From assembly GCA_035622335.1 (NCBI GenBank), contig DASPVO010000081.1, positions 30,541 to 94,540 of the forward strand: a stretch of DNA of 64,000 bases, written 5' to 3'. Of this stretch, positions 32,739-41,398 are shown in pieces (the first letter of the stretch is position 1; the number at the start of each line of letters is the position of its first letter). Made by a program: the position numbers and the translations under genes. The notes under the pieces are model-generated. The model saw only the letters and a program-made list of their open reading frames with translations, was not told the DNA's origin and made no database searches. This stretch comes from DATJAJ01 sp035622335 (lineage in GTDB: Archaea; Thermoproteota; Nitrososphaeria; Nitrososphaerales; Gagatemarchaeaceae).

Positions 32739-33541
32739 TTCGATATCACCGTGCAGGTCCTGTGGGCCAATCCTGTCGTCACGGGGGATTCTCCCAAACC
32801 TGAGCACACAACCGCCTCTCCGACTCCTCCCCGGACAGCGTCGACCGCGGCCATGACCTTCTTTTGCATGCCGAACCCGACCTCCGGCAGCCTTCTGGCA
32901 GCTTCGTCGCAGGAGATAGACTGGACGAGGGACCCATCTAGCGTGAGCCCCGCGACGTTGGTCAGGAAGACCACGACGTCCGCGCCTATGCCCACGGCGA
33001 GCGAGGCCGCGGCTCTGTCGCCGTCGACGTTCAGGGGTTCAAACTCCTCACCGATGGCGACCGGCGATACGATGGGGGTATACCCCGCTTCCATCAGCGT
33101 CGAGGCGAGCCCTCCGTTGACCGAGTCTATCTTCCCTGTGAACCCACCCTCGACCAACACCTTTCTCCCCCTGTCGTCGATCACGGCGAGCCTCTTCTTC
33201 CTTGAGCCAGCGAGGAGCGCGCCGTCGAGCCCGGTTATTGAGACCGGCCTTATCCCTTCCTTGGCCAGAGAGAGGACTAGCTTCTTCGCGACGAGCCCGC
33301 TCATGACCATGGTGTAGATGTCGACCGTCTCCCTGTCCGTGTACCGGCTCCTGATGCCCTCGGGGGAGACTACGAACCTTTGCTCCTTTCCCAGCTTGTG
33401 TGCCATATCTGTGACGACGTCTCCCCCGCCGTGCACCACCGCAAGCTGGTTTGCCGACGCGACCATCTTGAGGTCGCTGACCAGGCTCTCGGGGACGCTC
33501 TCCTTCAGAAGGCTGCCTCCCACCTTGACGACGAGTTTCAT
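32735..33541 (-). CDS. lysZ: [LysW]-aminoadipate/glutamate kinase
   Basis: A 268-residue amino-acid kinase fold protein. It phosphorylates the side-chain carboxyl of LysW-bound aminoadipate or glutamate. Motifs are KVGGSLL at the N-terminus, VVHGGGDVVT (phosphate loop), SITGLDGALL, NVDGDRAAASLA and GMQKKVMAAVDAVRGGV near the end. It is slightly longer than acetylglutamate kinases. It lies 2 bp after lysY and overlaps lysJ by 4 bp. Confidence 0.93.
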   Translation of the reverse strand: MKLVVKVGGSLLKESVPESLVSDLKMVASANQLAVVHGGGDVVTDMAHKLGKEQRFVVSPEGIRSRYTDRETVDIYTMVMSGLVAKKLVLSLAKEGIRPVSITGLDGALLAGSRKKRLAVIDDRGRKVLVEGGFTGKIDSVNGGLASTLMEAGYTPIVSPVAIGEEFEPLNVDGDRAAASLAVGIGADVVVFLTNVAGLTLDGSLVQSISCDEAARRLPEVGFGMQKKVMAAVDAVRGGVGEAVVCSGLGESPVTTGLAHRTCTVISK

Positions 33542-33543
33542 GG

Positions 33544-34605
33544 CTAAACAGGGTGCAGCGGAGCCACGTCGAGGCCCGTCTTCTCGTCCAGACCAAGCAT
33601 CAGGTTCATCGATTGGATCGCGTTTCCCGCCGCCCCTTTCACCAGGTTGTCGGTCGCCCCCATCGCCACCACCCTTCTCGTTCTTCCCTCAATCTCGAAT
33701 CCGACGTCGCAGAAGTTCGAGCCGACTACCAGCTTCGGGTCCGGGAGCCTGAACGGGCCCTTCTTGTCACGGACGAGCCTCACGAAGTAGCTTCCGGAGT
33801 AAGCCGACCTGTATGCCTTCCACAGGTCGACTGGTTCAAGGTCGCGGTCGGTGAAGACGTGGCAGGTGCTCAGGATGCCCCTGACCATGTTGACGGCGTG
33901 CGCGGACATGCTTACCCTCGCGGGCGCGCCCGAGACCTCAGAGAGGACCTGTTCGATCTCGGCTGAGTGCCTGTGGCCCGCGGGGGCGTAGGGCCTCACA
34001 ACTCCATACCTTTCTGAGAAGTGGGTAGAGACGGATGGCTTTCCACCCGCTCCCGAGGAACCGATCTTTGCGTCCACGACTATCCTGTCACCATTGATCC
34101 CGAGCCCCTTCTCCCTGAAGAGAGGCGAGAGCGCAAGAATCGAAGTGATGGCCATGCAGCCGGGAGACGCGACCAGCCTCGCCCCAGCTACCTTCTCCCT
34201 GTTGATCTCGGGGACCGACAGGACGAAGTCGTTCAGCAGGTCCGGACGGGGGTGTTCGTACCCGTACCAGGTGCCGTAGAGCTTCGGGTCCTTCAACCGG
34301 AAGTCCGCGCTCAGGTCGACCAGCTTCAGCCCGACGTCTGCCAGCTCCGGAACGTGCTTGACCGACTCTCCGTGGGGCAGGGCGGCGAAGACCAGGTCAG
34401 ACACCTCGGTGACGGAGGAGGTTTTCCCCTCGGCGAACTTGAGGTCTGTCATTCCCCTGAGGTTGGGGTGCACGCGAAAGACGTACTCGCCCGCGTGCCT
34501 CCTCGAGCTGGCTAGCGTCAGCTCGACCTTGGGATGGCGGATCAGCAGGCGGAGGAGCTCTCCTCCGATGTACCCCGAGGCCCCGAGCACGGCGACCCTG
34601 ACCAA
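33544..34605 (-). CDS. lysY: [LysW]-aminoadipyl/glutamyl phosphate reductase
   Basis: A 353-residue NAGSA-dehydrogenase-type reductase. It makes the LysW-bound semialdehyde with NADPH. The N-terminus has VAVLGASGYIGGELLRLL; the active-site Cys is in VASPGCMAITSI, and the catalytic His lies in the RPYAPAGHRHSAEIEQ region. It starts at a TTG directly after the argX stop (TAG then TTG), so translation is coupled. The same enzyme type with free acetylglutamate would be ArgC, but the cluster supports LysY. Confidence 0.93.
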   Translation of the reverse strand: MVRVAVLGASGYIGGELLRLLIRHPKVELTLASSRRHAGEYVFRVHPNLRGMTDLKFAEGKTSSVTEVSDLVFAALPHGESVKHVPELADVGLKLVDLSADFRLKDPKLYGTWYGYEHPRPDLLNDFVLSVPEINREKVAGARLVASPGCMAITSILALSPLFREKGLGINGDRIVVDAKIGSSGAGGKPSVSTHFSERYGVVRPYAPAGHRHSAEIEQVLSEVSGAPARVSMSAHAVNMVRGILSTCHVFTDRDLEPVDLWKAYRSAYSGSYFVRLVRDKKGPFRLPDPKLVVGSNFCDVGFEIEGRTRRVVAMGATDNLVKGAAGNAIQSMNLMLGLDEKTGLDVAPLHPV

Positions 34606-35457
34606 CTAGCTCCTCACCGTGCCGATGACGTACTCCACTACCTTCTTGGGGATGCTCCACTCCACGGCCGACTGCGCCCCCTTGAACTCGACCGTGTTGT
34701 TGACCTCGTGGACGACGTACCCGCTGGGCGACTCCATCGCATCTACGCCGAGGACGCCCCCGCCGACGACCCTCGCCGCCTTCAGTATCATCTCCTGGAG
34801 AGACTGGTCCGCGTCGAACGCTTTGGACGTGCCTCCCCTCGCCACGTTCGTCCGAAAGTCTCCCTCCGGCGCGTATCTGTAGACCGACGCTACTATCTCG
34901 TCCCCGGCCACCACGGCCCGAATGTCCCGCGGAGGCCTCTTGATGTACTCCTGCACGTAGTACATGTGGTCGATGGGGTTCGGGAGTTCTTCTCTGAGCT
35001 CCACCAGCGCCTGAAGGGTGGGCCTGTCCCTCACGACGTGGACCATCCTCCCCCAGCTCCCGGTGAACGGCTTTAGGACGACGGGGAAGCCGAGGTCCTC
35101 CGCTGCCTTCTCGACCATCTCAGATGAGAGAGCGACTCTTGTGCGAGGCGTCGGGACCCCCGCCTTCGAGAGGGCCATTGTGGTGGCCAGCTTATTGCCG
35201 CAGAGCTCGGCCACCGAGTAGGGATTGATCACGTTCACGCCCTGTCCCTCCAGCATCCTCGCGAGAAACAGTGCCCGGTAGTGGCTGATGCACCTTTGCA
35301 GGACCGCGTCGCCGATGAGCGGTCCGCTGTTCTTGGAGATGTCGAAGATGAGCCCCTTTGCGTCCACTAGCGACGCCTCCACCCCCAGCGCGTCCGCTTC
35401 GTCCTTGAGCGCCTTCTCCTCCCACCTCAGCCTGTCGAAGGCGATGCCCAGCTTCAT
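34606..35457 (-). CDS. argX: LysW ligase ArgX (glutamate-specific paralogue)
   Basis: A 283-residue ATP-grasp ligase, a paralogue of the lysX product in this cluster. It has FDRLRWEEKAL at the N-terminus, PVVLKPFTGSWGRM, IKRPPRDIRAVV and the late EVNNTVEFKGAQSAVEWSIP. The segment after EFK differs from the lysX copy (EFKN..TGVDIP), which together with its place next to argH and argG suggests it loads glutamate for arginine synthesis. The ATG follows the lysW2 stop without a gap (TAGATG). The specificity call is inference. Confidence 0.85.
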   Translation of the reverse strand: MKLGIAFDRLRWEEKALKDEADALGVEASLVDAKGLIFDISKNSGPLIGDAVLQRCISHYRALFLARMLEGQGVNVINPYSVAELCGNKLATTMALSKAGVPTPRTRVALSSEMVEKAAEDLGFPVVLKPFTGSWGRMVHVVRDRPTLQALVELREELPNPIDHMYYVQEYIKRPPRDIRAVVAGDEIVASVYRYAPEGDFRTNVARGGTSKAFDADQSLQEMILKAARVVGGGVLGVDAMESPSGYVVHEVNNTVEFKGAQSAVEWSIPKKVVEYVIGTVRS

Positions 35458-35631
35458 CTACTCGCCCCAGTCTTCCTCGACGCCTTCCGCGTGCTTGAGC
35501 ACCGCGACCCCGTTCTTGACCTCCGAGACCTCATACTCCGCCCCGCACTCTTTGCACGAGACTATCTCTCCTACTATCGCGTCCTCAGGCACGACGATGC
35601 TCGCGTCGCACTCGGCGCACTTCGTATCCAT
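35458..35631 (-). CDS. lysW: Amino-group carrier protein LysW (second copy)
   Basis: A 57-residue carrier protein. It starts at ATG 35631 (MDTKCAECDASIVV), has two CxxC zinc pairs (CAEC, CKEC) and ends EEDWGE with the acceptor Glu. It lies 3 bp after argH and abuts argX, mirroring the lysW1-lysX pair 4 kb away. Having one carrier beside each ligase suggests dedicated lysine and arginine carriers, though cross-use is possible. Confidence 0.93.
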   Translation of the reverse strand: MDTKCAECDASIVVPEDAIVGEIVSCKECGAEYEVSEVKNGVAVLKHAEGVEEDWGE

Positions 35632-35634
35632 CCG

Positions 35635-37113
35635 CTAGCTTTTCACCCCCGCGGCGAGCTTCGACGTCCTCCTTCGGAGCCAAGCGTCTGACCTGACGAG
35701 GGCCCCCTTCTTCAGCGCACTCTTCTTGGTAGTACGTCTCAACAGTGCCGACCTGCGATTCAGGCTCGCCGGGATCGCGCCCGGGTTTGCACCGCCTACG
35801 GTAGTGATGGACGCTAGCACGTTGGTCGGTTCGAGGACCCTGGCCGCGGTCGCCTGGTCGATGCTGACGCTGCGCCCCACCCGGCTCGAAACCCTAACCA
35901 TCTCCCGGGCGGCGACCTGCTCGAGCGCCCTTCCCTGAGCTATTGCGAGCGTGACAAGCTCTCCGACCACCGCGTGGGCTTCCCTGAAGGAGAGGCCCTT
36001 CTCCGATACCAGGTAGTTTGCGAGTGACGTCGCGGTGGAGAAGTCCCCCTTCATCGATTCAGAGATGGCGGCTGGCCTGAGCTTGGCGGTCCCGACCATG
36101 CCCGCCACGACCGTCGCTGAGGCTATTGCGTCGTCGAGCGCCCTCCAGAGGTGCGGGGTCGCCTCCTGTAGGTCGAGGTTGTAAGAGTAAGGCAGAGCCT
36201 TTACTATCGCGCAGACTGCCATCAGGCTCCCTATGACCGAGCCGCTCTTTGCCCGGGCGAGCTCGGCGACCACCGGGTTCTTCTTCTGGGGCATGATGCT
36301 GCTGCTCGTCGCATACTCGTCAGAGACCTCGAGGAAACCGAACTCCCTGGAGCTCCAGAGGACGATCTCTTCGCAGAGCCGACTCAGGTCGAGCATCAGC
36401 ATCGTGGCACAAGAGAGCGTCTCGATGACGAAGTCGCGCGAGGAGACAGCGTCCATAGCGTTTGGGACTATCCCCTCGAAGCCGAGGAGGCTGGCGACGA
36501 CGCCTCTGTCAAGGGCGACTGACGTTCCTGCGAGCGCCGCGGAGCCCATGGGCGAAAGATTGACTCTCGAATACAGGGCGAAGAGCCTCTCGACGTCCCG
36601 CTGGCAAGCGTCGAAGTGAGCGAGGCAGTAGTGGGCGAACGTCACCGGCTGCGCCCTCTGCAGGTGGGTGTAACCAGGTACGATGGTCGTCCCACTCTCC
36701 CTCGCGGCCTCCAGGAGGGCCCGCTGAAGCGAAGCGACCGCCTCGACGAGTACCAGTAGCTTTGACCTCAGTTCCATCCGTATCGCTGTTGCGACTTGGT
36801 CGTTCCTGCTCTTGCCAAGGTTGAGGTAGCCAGCGACCTTCACGCCGAGAGCGTCGACCGCCTTCTGCTCCAGGTACTGATGGAAGTCCTCCGCTTCAAT
36901 GCCCTCGAACCCGCTGCCCCGGAAGGTCGACAAGAAGGAGACGCACTTCGCTCCCGTCTTCGCCGCGACGGCTCCTGCCTCCGTCAAAGCCAGTACGTGC
37001 GCCTCGACAACCCTGACGGTCTGGGCAGCGATCCTGCCATCGGACGCCATCGAGGAGGTGAAGGCTGCGGCCTCTTCACTCTGCTTGCTTAGCCTTCGCC
37101 CTCTGACGTCCAC
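35635..37113 (-). CDS. argH: Argininosuccinate lyase
   Basis: About 492 residues. It splits argininosuccinate to arginine and fumarate. Family segments are NLGKSRNDQVATAIRM, GYTHLQRAQPVTFAHY (catalytic His region) and the flexible loop SSIMPQKKNP near the centre. The N-terminus is divergent (VRGRRLSKQSEEAAAF instead of the usual WGGRF). The GTG at 37113 is used; it overlaps the argG end by 38 bp. A basic C-terminal extension of about 40 residues is also unusual and may be a DNA/RNA-sticky tail or drift. Confidence 0.92.
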   Translation of the reverse strand: MDVRGRRLSKQSEEAAAFTSSMASDGRIAAQTVRVVEAHVLALTEAGAVAAKTGAKCVSFLSTFRGSGFEGIEAEDFHQYLEQKAVDALGVKVAGYLNLGKSRNDQVATAIRMELRSKLLVLVEAVASLQRALLEAARESGTTIVPGYTHLQRAQPVTFAHYCLAHFDACQRDVERLFALYSRVNLSPMGSAALAGTSVALDRGVVASLLGFEGIVPNAMDAVSSRDFVIETLSCATMLMLDLSRLCEEIVLWSSREFGFLEVSDEYATSSSIMPQKKNPVVAELARAKSGSVIGSLMAVCAIVKALPYSYNLDLQEATPHLWRALDDAIASATVVAGMVGTAKLRPAAISESMKGDFSTATSLANYLVSEKGLSFREAHAVVGELVTLAIAQGRALEQVAAREMVRVSSRVGRSVSIDQATAARVLEPTNVLASITTVGGANPGAIPASLNRRSALLRRTTKKSALKKGALVRSDAWLRRRTSKLAAGVKS

Positions 37114-38320
37114 TCTTCCCCTTTTCCTCCTTTGAAGCGGTAAGGTGAGATGCAATCCTAGACTGGAGGCCCCACAGCTCGATGAAGCCCAACGCGCTGC
37201 GCTGGTCGAAGGTCGAACCCCGACTGTAGGTAGCGAGGCCGAGGTCGTAGATAGAGTACTCCGAAGAACGGCCGACCACCCTCATCCCCCCCTTGTAGAG
37301 CTTCAGCCTTACCTTACCCGACACGCGGTGCTGAGTCGTATCGGTGAACCTGTCGAGCGCGGCGCGGAGGGGCTCGAGCCAGAGCCCCGAGTAGACTAGC
37401 CATGCCCATTCTCTCTCCACCTGAGATTTGAACGCAAGCTCGTGCCTGGTCAGCACCAGCTTTTCCAGGTCCTTGTGGGCTTCGATCAGGGTGACCGCTG
37501 CCGGGCACTCGTAGACCTCCCTTGACTTGATGCCGACGAGGCGGTCCTCGATGTGGTCGATCACTCCGACACCGTGGGAGCCTGCGAACTGGTTGACGTA
37601 GCTGACAAGTTGAAGAGGCTCCATCGTCCTGCCGTTGACCTTCTCCGGGAGTCCGTTCTGGAAGCCTACCTCGATGTATCCGGGCGTGTCGGGAGCCTCT
37701 TCAGGGAGGGTCGTCCACTCGAAAGCCTCCGCGAGCGGCTCCAGGTCAGGCTTCTCGAGCGGGCCGCTCTCTATCGACCTGCCCCAGATGTTCTGGTCCA
37801 CGCTGTAGATTGACTTCTTCGCCCTGATGGGTATCCCGTTCTTCCTCGCGTAGATTATCTCTTCGTCGCGGGTCATGTTCCACTCCCTTACTGGCGCGAC
37901 GACCCTGAGGTCAGGGTTCAAGGCCCTCACCGTGACGTCGATCCGGACCTGGTCGTTTCCCTTTCCCGTGCATCCGTGAGCGACGGCGAATGCGCCCTCC
38001 TTTTCTGCGACCTCGACGAGCTTGCGCGCGATCAGAGGCCGGCTTAGCGCGGTGCTCAGAGGATAACTCCCCTCGTAGAGCGCGTTCTGTTTGATGGCGG
38101 GCCAGACGAACTCTGAGACGAACTCTTCCCTGGCGTCTATGGTATAGTGGCGCTTCGCGCCTATGATGCGAGACCTCTTGGCGACCTCTTCCAAGTCATC
38201 CCGCTGGCCCAGGTCGAGGGTGACGGTAATCACTTCGGCGTCGTATTTCTCCTGAAGCCACTTGATGCACACAGAAGTGTCCAGCCCTCCGGAATAGGCT
38301 AGCACTATCGATTTCGACAA
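37076..38320 (-). CDS. argG: Argininosuccinate synthase
   Basis: A 414-residue enzyme joining citrulline and aspartate with ATP. It starts SKSIVLAYSGGLDTSV with the PP-loop SGGLDTS, and has AHGCTGKGNDQVR and SKSREVYECPA-like C-terminal segments of the family (here GIKSREVYECPAAV). The C-terminus adds a Lys-rich tail. It is the first gene of the long minus-strand arginine/lysine cluster. The TTG start lies about 32 bases from the TATA-like box shared with the ACT-domain gene. Confidence 0.95.
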   Translation of the reverse strand: MSKSIVLAYSGGLDTSVCIKWLQEKYDAEVITVTLDLGQRDDLEEVAKRSRIIGAKRHYTIDAREEFVSEFVWPAIKQNALYEGSYPLSTALSRPLIARKLVEVAEKEGAFAVAHGCTGKGNDQVRIDVTVRALNPDLRVVAPVREWNMTRDEEIIYARKNGIPIRAKKSIYSVDQNIWGRSIESGPLEKPDLEPLAEAFEWTTLPEEAPDTPGYIEVGFQNGLPEKVNGRTMEPLQLVSYVNQFAGSHGVGVIDHIEDRLVGIKSREVYECPAAVTLIEAHKDLEKLVLTRHELAFKSQVEREWAWLVYSGLWLEPLRAALDRFTDTTQHRVSGKVRLKLYKGGMRVVGRSSEYSIYDLGLATYSRGSTFDQRSALGFIELWGLQSRIASHLTASKEEKGKSGRQRAKAKQAE

Positions 38321-38347
38321 CGGTGCGGAAAGACGCCCTGAGAAACT

Positions 38348-38356
38348 CTTTTATAG
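38348..38356. promoter_or_regulatory. Shared TATA-like element, argG cluster / ACT-domain gene
   Basis: The box cttttatag is 28 bases before the plus-strand TTG at 38380 and about 32 bases from the argG TTG at 38320. It reads ctataaaag on the minus strand and would drive the whole arginine/lysine cluster. Confidence 0.6.
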
Positions 38357-38379
38357 ATTTTGGCCATCAGTGTCCTATA

Positions 38380-39075
38380 TTGGCTCGACTTGACCCGAAA
38401 CTGGCCATCAGGAGCTCTATAGCCAGCGCGGTCCGGGACGAAATAAACCTCGACCTCTCTGTCCAGGACGCGATAGCACGGGATTACGTTAACCTCAGTG
38501 CGCTCGCGAGGATGCTCAAGCCGAGGATAAGCGAAAGGACTGGAAAAAAGGTCAAGGACGAGAGCGTGATAACGGCTCTCAAGCGGCTGAGGGGGACGTA
38601 TTCTAACACTTCAGCAGCGATTGGGAGCATAATTGCGGGGAGCGTCATCAACGTAAGGACTCACGTCTCGAAGGTCTCCGTCGAGAAGACGAGAAAGACC
38701 CTCCAGGCGGTCAGCTCCATGCTTTCAAGTCATCAGGAGGACTTCATCCAAGTCTCGGAGAGCAACTCGTCTATCACTCTGATCTTTGACCAGAGGTTGC
38801 ACAAGAAGGTGGCGAGGGAGCTCTACGGAGCAGAGCTGCTGGAGGAAGGAGATGACTACGCCGCGATTACCGTCCAGAGCCCAAAGGAGATAATTTTGAC
38901 CCCCGGCTGCGTCATCTCGTTCTATAACCAACTCTCGAGAAGACACGTGAACATCGAGGATACGGTCAGTTGCCACACCGACACAATAATCGTGGTGAAG
39001 ATGAGGGACGTCGGCAGAGCATTCGACGCTCTCACCGAGCTGATCAACGAAGAGCGAAGGAAGGCCGAGTACTAG
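38380..39075 (+). CDS. HTH plus ACT-like domain protein, possible amino-acid regulator
   Basis: A 231-residue protein. Residues about 1-75 are helical and HTH-like (NLSALARMLKPRISERTGKKVKDESVITALKRL); from about 95 on there are two ferredoxin-like ACT repeats (HVSKVSVEKTRKTLQAV..., and GCVISFYNQLSRRHVNIEDTVSCHTDTIIVVK, a typical ACT strand-helix-strand). ACT domains sense amino acids. Its divergent position to the argG cluster suggests a regulator or sensor of that pathway. The TTG at 38380 is set by the promoter spacing. It converges on hisS with a 4-bp overlap. I do not know a characterised homologue. Confidence 0.75.
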   Translation: MARLDPKLAIRSSIASAVRDEINLDLSVQDAIARDYVNLSALARMLKPRISERTGKKVKDESVITALKRLRGTYSNTSAAIGSIIAGSVINVRTHVSKVSVEKTRKTLQAVSSMLSSHQEDFIQVSESNSSITLIFDQRLHKKVARELYGAELLEEGDDYAAITVQSPKEIILTPGCVISFYNQLSRRHVNIEDTVSCHTDTIIVVKMRDVGRAFDALTELINEERRKAEY

Positions 39076-40340
39076 CTTCCGGCTTTTATCGCTTGGACGG
39101 CCTCTTCGAGGGAGACCCTCCGCTCGCTCCTCTCGGACATGTCTTTCAGGGTCACGAGTCCGGCTGCCAACTCCTTCTCGCCCACGATGATGAGCCAGCG
39201 TGCACCCAACGCGCTCGCCTGTTCGAGCTGCTTCCCGAGCGGTCGTCTTTGAAGAGAGGAGTCCGCCCTGAGACCTTCTGACCGGAGCGCGGAGAGGTAT
39301 CGCATCGCCACGAGATAGGTAGCTTCGCCCGCGGAAGCCACGTAGACCAAGACCTTCCTCTCTTCACCGCCCGGCAAGGAGAGGGCCTCCCTCTCGAGCC
39401 CCCCAGCCGCGCCTGTCGCTGAGAGGTCGGGCCTCCCGAACAGCTTGGGTAGGGCGTCGAAACGTCCTCCACCGCAGAGCGACCCCAGGTCGCGATGCTG
39501 CGGGTCGACGACTTCGAAGACCAACCCTGTGTAGTAGTCTATACCCCTCACTATGCTCAAGTTGTACTCGACGTCCTTCACTCCCCTCTCTTGAAGCATA
39601 TCTCTCAATGCCTCCAGCTCCCCCACGGAGTCGAGCCCGAGCTCGTTGAGGTCGGAGATTACCCGCTCCGGCGCGCCTCGCGTGTTCCCGAATTCGAAGA
39701 GGGACTTCAGTTTCTCGCTCCCAATCCCCTTCTTCGCATATTCTGCCTCGAGCTCTGCGAAGCTCTTCTTCTGAGACTTGTCCAGAGCCCTCATCAGCTC
39801 GACAGCCTCTTCCCCTGAAGCTCGCATCTGCTTTGAAATGAACTCTTCAACGACCCTTCTGTCCCCCACCTGTGTGACGGCTCCCTTGACGCCCAAGGCT
39901 CCAAAGATCTTGTGGCTCGCATCGATCACCTCTGCGTCCGCCGCGACCGAAGGGGTTCCGAATATCTCGAGGTCCCACTGGTTGAACCACCTGAATCTCG
40001 CGTGCTGGGGCTCGTCGTACCTCCAGGCTCCCCCGACGCCCGCGAGCTTGATTGGCGGCTTGAGGTCCTTCCTCGAGCAGACGTACCTCGTCATCCCAAC
40101 GGTCAGGTCGAAGCGTAGACCGATTTCTCGTCCTCCCTTGTCCTTGAAGTAATAAACTTCCTTGTCGATGTCTTCGCCGCTCTTGGCTCTCAGGGTGGAG
40201 AGATGCTCCAGAGGAGCAGGCTCCATCATCTTGAAGTTGAACAGGCTCGCGACCTCCGCGAACCTCCGCCTCACCTCCTCGTGTCTCGCGTATTCCTCCG
40301 GCTCGATGTCCCGGATCCCCCTCGGGAGAGAGAGGTCCAA
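39072..40340 (-). CDS. hisS: Histidyl-tRNA synthetase
   Basis: A 422-residue class II synthetase. Motif 1 is near the N-terminus (LPRGIRDIEPEE onward), motif 2 reads GGAWRYDEPQHARFRWFNQWDLEIFG in part (key residues WRYDEP and FNQWDLE), the histidine motif is GGGRFDALPKLFG and the C-terminal HGTP anticodon-binding domain fills residues about 320-422. The TTG start comes 2 bp after the RFC stop, so hisS and rfcS are one operon. Confidence 0.95.
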   Translation of the reverse strand: MDLSLPRGIRDIEPEEYARHEEVRRRFAEVASLFNFKMMEPAPLEHLSTLRAKSGEDIDKEVYYFKDKGGREIGLRFDLTVGMTRYVCSRKDLKPPIKLAGVGGAWRYDEPQHARFRWFNQWDLEIFGTPSVAADAEVIDASHKIFGALGVKGAVTQVGDRRVVEEFISKQMRASGEEAVELMRALDKSQKKSFAELEAEYAKKGIGSEKLKSLFEFGNTRGAPERVISDLNELGLDSVGELEALRDMLQERGVKDVEYNLSIVRGIDYYTGLVFEVVDPQHRDLGSLCGGGRFDALPKLFGRPDLSATGAAGGLEREALSLPGGEERKVLVYVASAGEATYLVAMRYLSALRSEGLRADSSLQRRPLGKQLEQASALGARWLIIVGEKELAAGLVTLKDMSERSERRVSLEEAVQAIKAGS

Positions 40341-40342
40341 GA

Positions 40343-41296
40343 CTAAACCGTCCTCGTCTTCAGGGCCGAAAGCTGGGCGAGCATCGCGGTGAGCTGGAGC
40401 TCTGGTTGTGCCCCCTGCACGAGCCTGTAGTCGAACTCCGCCAGGATGGTGAGAACCGCCTGGAGGTCATCCACCTCCATCGAGGTGACAGCCTCGTTTG
40501 CGAATTTGAGGAAGTCCCTCTCCGGAATGCCGTACACGCGCGTCAGTTCGAGCATCTTTGACCGAGCCGATGGGAAGTCGCCGTCGATCGCGAGTTTCAC
40601 TATCTCTGCAGCTCTGGCCTTGACGGTGGTCCCCGCCACAACCTTCACTCTCTCCGCGTCCAACTCACCCGAGGCCGAGGCTGCCTGGAGCATGTTGATC
40701 GCCTGCCTCATGTCCCCCTGCGTGGCTTCGTAGATCTCGGCGAGCGCTCCGTCATCCTCGACCCGCACCTTCTCCTTCTTCGCTATCTCGCCCAGGTGCT
40801 CGACGACCGAGGCCTCGTCCAGCCTCTGGAACCTGAAGAGGACGCACCTGCTCTGCAGCGGCTCGATTATCCCGGAGGAGTAGTTGCAGACCAGTATGAA
40901 CCTGGTGTATCCCGAGCTCTCCTCCATGATCCTTCTGAGAGCCGTCTGGCCGTCGTGGGTCATTTCGTCGCACTCGTCGAGTATGACCATCCTGAAGGGG
41001 ACACCCTCCCTCCTGTCGACGAAACGAGCAAACGTCTTGATTCTGGCCCTGACCACGTCTATCCCCCTTTCGTCGCTGGCGTTGAGCGAGAGCACGTATT
41101 CGTCCCTGTTTTCGCCCAGAACCTCTTTTGCGATTATCATGGCCGCCGTGGTCTTGCCTGACCCCGGGGGGCCGGCGAACAGAAGGTGCGGCATGTCTCC
41201 CTTCTTCCCTAGCAGGAGCTGTATCCGGTTCTTGATTCCCTCCTGATTCACTAGCTCGGCGAGCTTGGTGGGCCTGTACCTCTCGACCCACATCAT
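40343..41296 (-). CDS. rfcS: Replication factor C small subunit
   Basis: A 317-residue AAA+ clamp-loader subunit that loads PCNA. The Walker A motif is GPPGSGKTT (residues 43-51), Walker B is ILDECDEM, sensor 1 is FILVCNYSS and the SRC motif is LQSRCVLFRF. C-terminal collar helices follow. It is full length. Two upstream TATA-like stretches (near 41349 and 41374, minus strand) could start its transcript. The RFC large subunit is not in the window. Confidence 0.95.
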   Translation of the reverse strand: MMWVERYRPTKLAELVNQEGIKNRIQLLLGKKGDMPHLLFAGPPGSGKTTAAMIIAKEVLGENRDEYVLSLNASDERGIDVVRARIKTFARFVDRREGVPFRMVILDECDEMTHDGQTALRRIMEESSGYTRFILVCNYSSGIIEPLQSRCVLFRFQRLDEASVVEHLGEIAKKEKVRVEDDGALAEIYEATQGDMRQAINMLQAASASGELDAERVKVVAGTTVKARAAEIVKLAIDGDFPSARSKMLELTRVYGIPERDFLKFANEAVTSMEVDDLQAVLTILAEFDYRLVQGAQPELQLTAMLAQLSALKTRTV

Positions 41297-41398
41297 CTGT
41301 TCTAGCGGCGTCTCAGCTACTCAACCCCACAGGATGTACGCTCCTCGCGAATTAATCGAGTTCGGAATTGCGTATTTATTCGTTCAAGGAAGCGAGAG

